Source of the DNA: CAYYJM01 sp964471755
GTDB lineage: Bacteria > Planctomycetota > Planctomycetia > Gemmatales > Gemmataceae
Reading direction: 5' to 3'
DNA length: 7,293 bases
Assembly (NCBI GenBank): GCA_964471755.1
Contig: CAYYJM010000293.1
Span: 1 to 7,293, forward strand
In this document: positions 6,702 to 7,293 of the stretch, in pieces
How the letters are laid out: the number at the start of each line of letters is the position of its first letter
How positions within the stretch are numbered: the stretch's first letter is position 1
Notes under the pieces: generated by a model
What the model saw: the letters and a program-made list of their open reading frames with translations, nothing else
What the model was told of the DNA's origin: nothing
The model's database searches: none
Position numbers and translations under genes: made by a program

Positions 6702-7124
6702 TCACGGAGTATTCACTTCAAACACCGGCAACTCGTTACCGTCAGTAGTTACTGTCACCGTTCTAAAAGGCTTTGCTGGGTTACCGTACTTGCCCTTGAA
6801 GCGGTCTGCCGAACCATCATCGTCTGGATTGTTTCTGAACCAGAACAGTGTGACCGCGTAATTGCCCGCCGGTGCGCCGTCCTGCGGGTCGTAGGTTGAA
6901 AGTCGGAACGTACCATCGGCGGCGGTCTTGGCGTTCGGTCTGGACGGAGCGGGTTGGCTTCCATCGACCGCGTGCAGGACAACCAACACTCCCGCGACCG
7001 GCTTTCCTCGCACGAGAACCTTACCGCTCACAGGGTACACCGGGACACGTTGTTCTTTTTTCCCGCAGCCGGCAGATGCGAGTGTCAGGAACACAATGGC
7101 AGTCCACGCCAGTTGCAACCTCAT
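6702..7124 (-). CDS. Small lipoprotein with carboxypeptidase-regulatory-like domain
   Basis: A 140-residue protein with a type II signal peptide: basic start (MRLQ), hydrophobic core, and lipobox SAGC with the lipidated Cys at residue 20, followed by GKKEQ. The rest (about 27-138) is a carboxypeptidase-regulatory-like beta-sandwich: VYPVSGKVLVRGKPVAGVLV at its start, then the TAADGTFRLSTYDP turn and GAPAGNYAVTLFW, a pattern shared by very many short planctomycete lipoproteins. It should be tethered to a membrane; no enzyme activity is expected. It follows the DUF1559 gene by 39 nt on the same strand, an arrangement common in this group and suggesting co-transcription. A good SD (AGAAGGA, 7 nt before the ATG) supports the start. 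The 85-nt gap to the DUF1501 gene downstream has no strong terminator, so readthrough into that gene is possible. Confidence 0.9.
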   Translation of the reverse strand: MRLQLAWTAIVFLTLASAGCGKKEQRVPVYPVSGKVLVRGKPVAGVLVVLHAVDGSQPAPSRPNAKTAADGTFRLSTYDPQDGAPAGNYAVTLFWFRNNPDDDGSADRFKGKYGNPAKPFRTVTVTTDGNELPVFEVNTP

Positions 7125-7131
7125 GATACGA

Positions 7132-7138
7132 TCCTTCT
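7132..7138 (-). promoter_or_regulatory. Ribosome binding site of the lipoprotein gene
   Basis: The minus strand reads AGAAGGA, then 7 nt, then the ATG at 7124-7122. This places the start so that a complete type II signal peptide is made. Confidence 0.6.
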
Positions 7139-7163
7139 GATGGAAGAACGGAACAGCGCCCGC

Positions 7164-7293
7164 TCAGTAGTCGTTCGTATTGACGACTTCGCCGGCCATG
7201 GCCGTCAGCAGGGCAGCGAACGTCGGAGCCGAGACGCCATCGCTATCGGCAGTAAGGAAAGTAATGCACGCTTGGCCTGATGTTTGCAGCGGT
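7164..7293 (-). CDS. DUF1559 domain-containing protein, C-terminal end (partial)
   Basis: The gene enters from the right edge and ends at a TGA at 7164-7166, leaving the last 42 residues. They include ADSDGVS followed by TFAALLTAMAGEVVNTNDY. The short helix, then 'Gly-Glu-Val-Val' and a few polar residues at the very end, is the characteristic tail of planctomycete DUF1559 proteins: pseudopilin-like exported proteins with an N-terminal prepilin-type methylation helix and a C-terminal H-X9-DG sorting motif, both of which would lie outside the window. The call rests on this tail and on the following lipoprotein gene, a very common neighbour. No start or upstream control can be seen. I am fairly but not fully sure, given the short fragment. 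Confidence 0.75.
   Translation of the reverse strand, partial: PLQTSGQACITFLTADSDGVSAPTFAALLTAMAGEVVNTNDY

Overview
The window looks like chromosomal DNA from a planctomycete, most likely the Gemmataceae (Gemmata and relatives). The sequence is GC-rich. It carries several protein families that are typical of, or expanded in, that group: the C-terminal tail of a DUF1559 protein, a small carboxypeptidase-regulatory-like lipoprotein, a Tat-exported DUF1501 protein, a secreted protein with many EF-hands, and a TIGR02996 'repeat-companion' protein with leucine-rich repeats. There are no tRNA, rRNA, CRISPR, transposase or phage signatures, and no gene-free stretch longer than about 100 bases.

Layout from left to right. 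(1) 13-201, minus: an unrecognised 62-residue protein. (2) 230-277: a strong 17-bp hairpin with a T-tract. (3) 285-1376, minus: a Gfo/Idh/MocA-family NAD(P)-dependent oxidoreductase. (4) 1377-1478: a divergent intergenic region. (5) 1479-2279, plus: an AbiEii-like nucleotidyltransferase, whose stop codon overlaps the GTG start of (6) 2276-3763, plus: a TIGR02996 + LRR protein. (7) 3777-5327, minus: a nine-EF-hand exported protein, convergent with gene 6 at a distance of 13 bp and overlapped at its start by (8) 5324-6616, minus: a DUF1501 protein. (9) 6702-7124, minus: a lipoprotein. (10) 7164 to the right edge, minus: the C-terminus of a DUF1559 protein.

The genes form three groups. DUF1559, lipoprotein, DUF1501 and EF-hand run in one direction and look like an export or surface cassette, with the last two translationally coupled through ATGA. 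The AbiEii-like and TIGR02996-LRR genes form a two-gene unit coupled through GTGA, with a strong Shine-Dalgarno sequence inside the first gene. The oxidoreductase and the 62-residue protein lie in line on the minus strand but are separated by the hairpin.

Four genes have open frames extending well upstream (79 to 125 codons) into a neighbouring gene. In each case the start was placed downstream by domain homology, ribosome binding site or gene overlap. I see no clear new multi-gene system. The best candidate for follow-up is the coupling of an AbiEii-type nucleotidyltransferase to a TIGR02996-LRR protein, without the usual AbiEi antitoxin.
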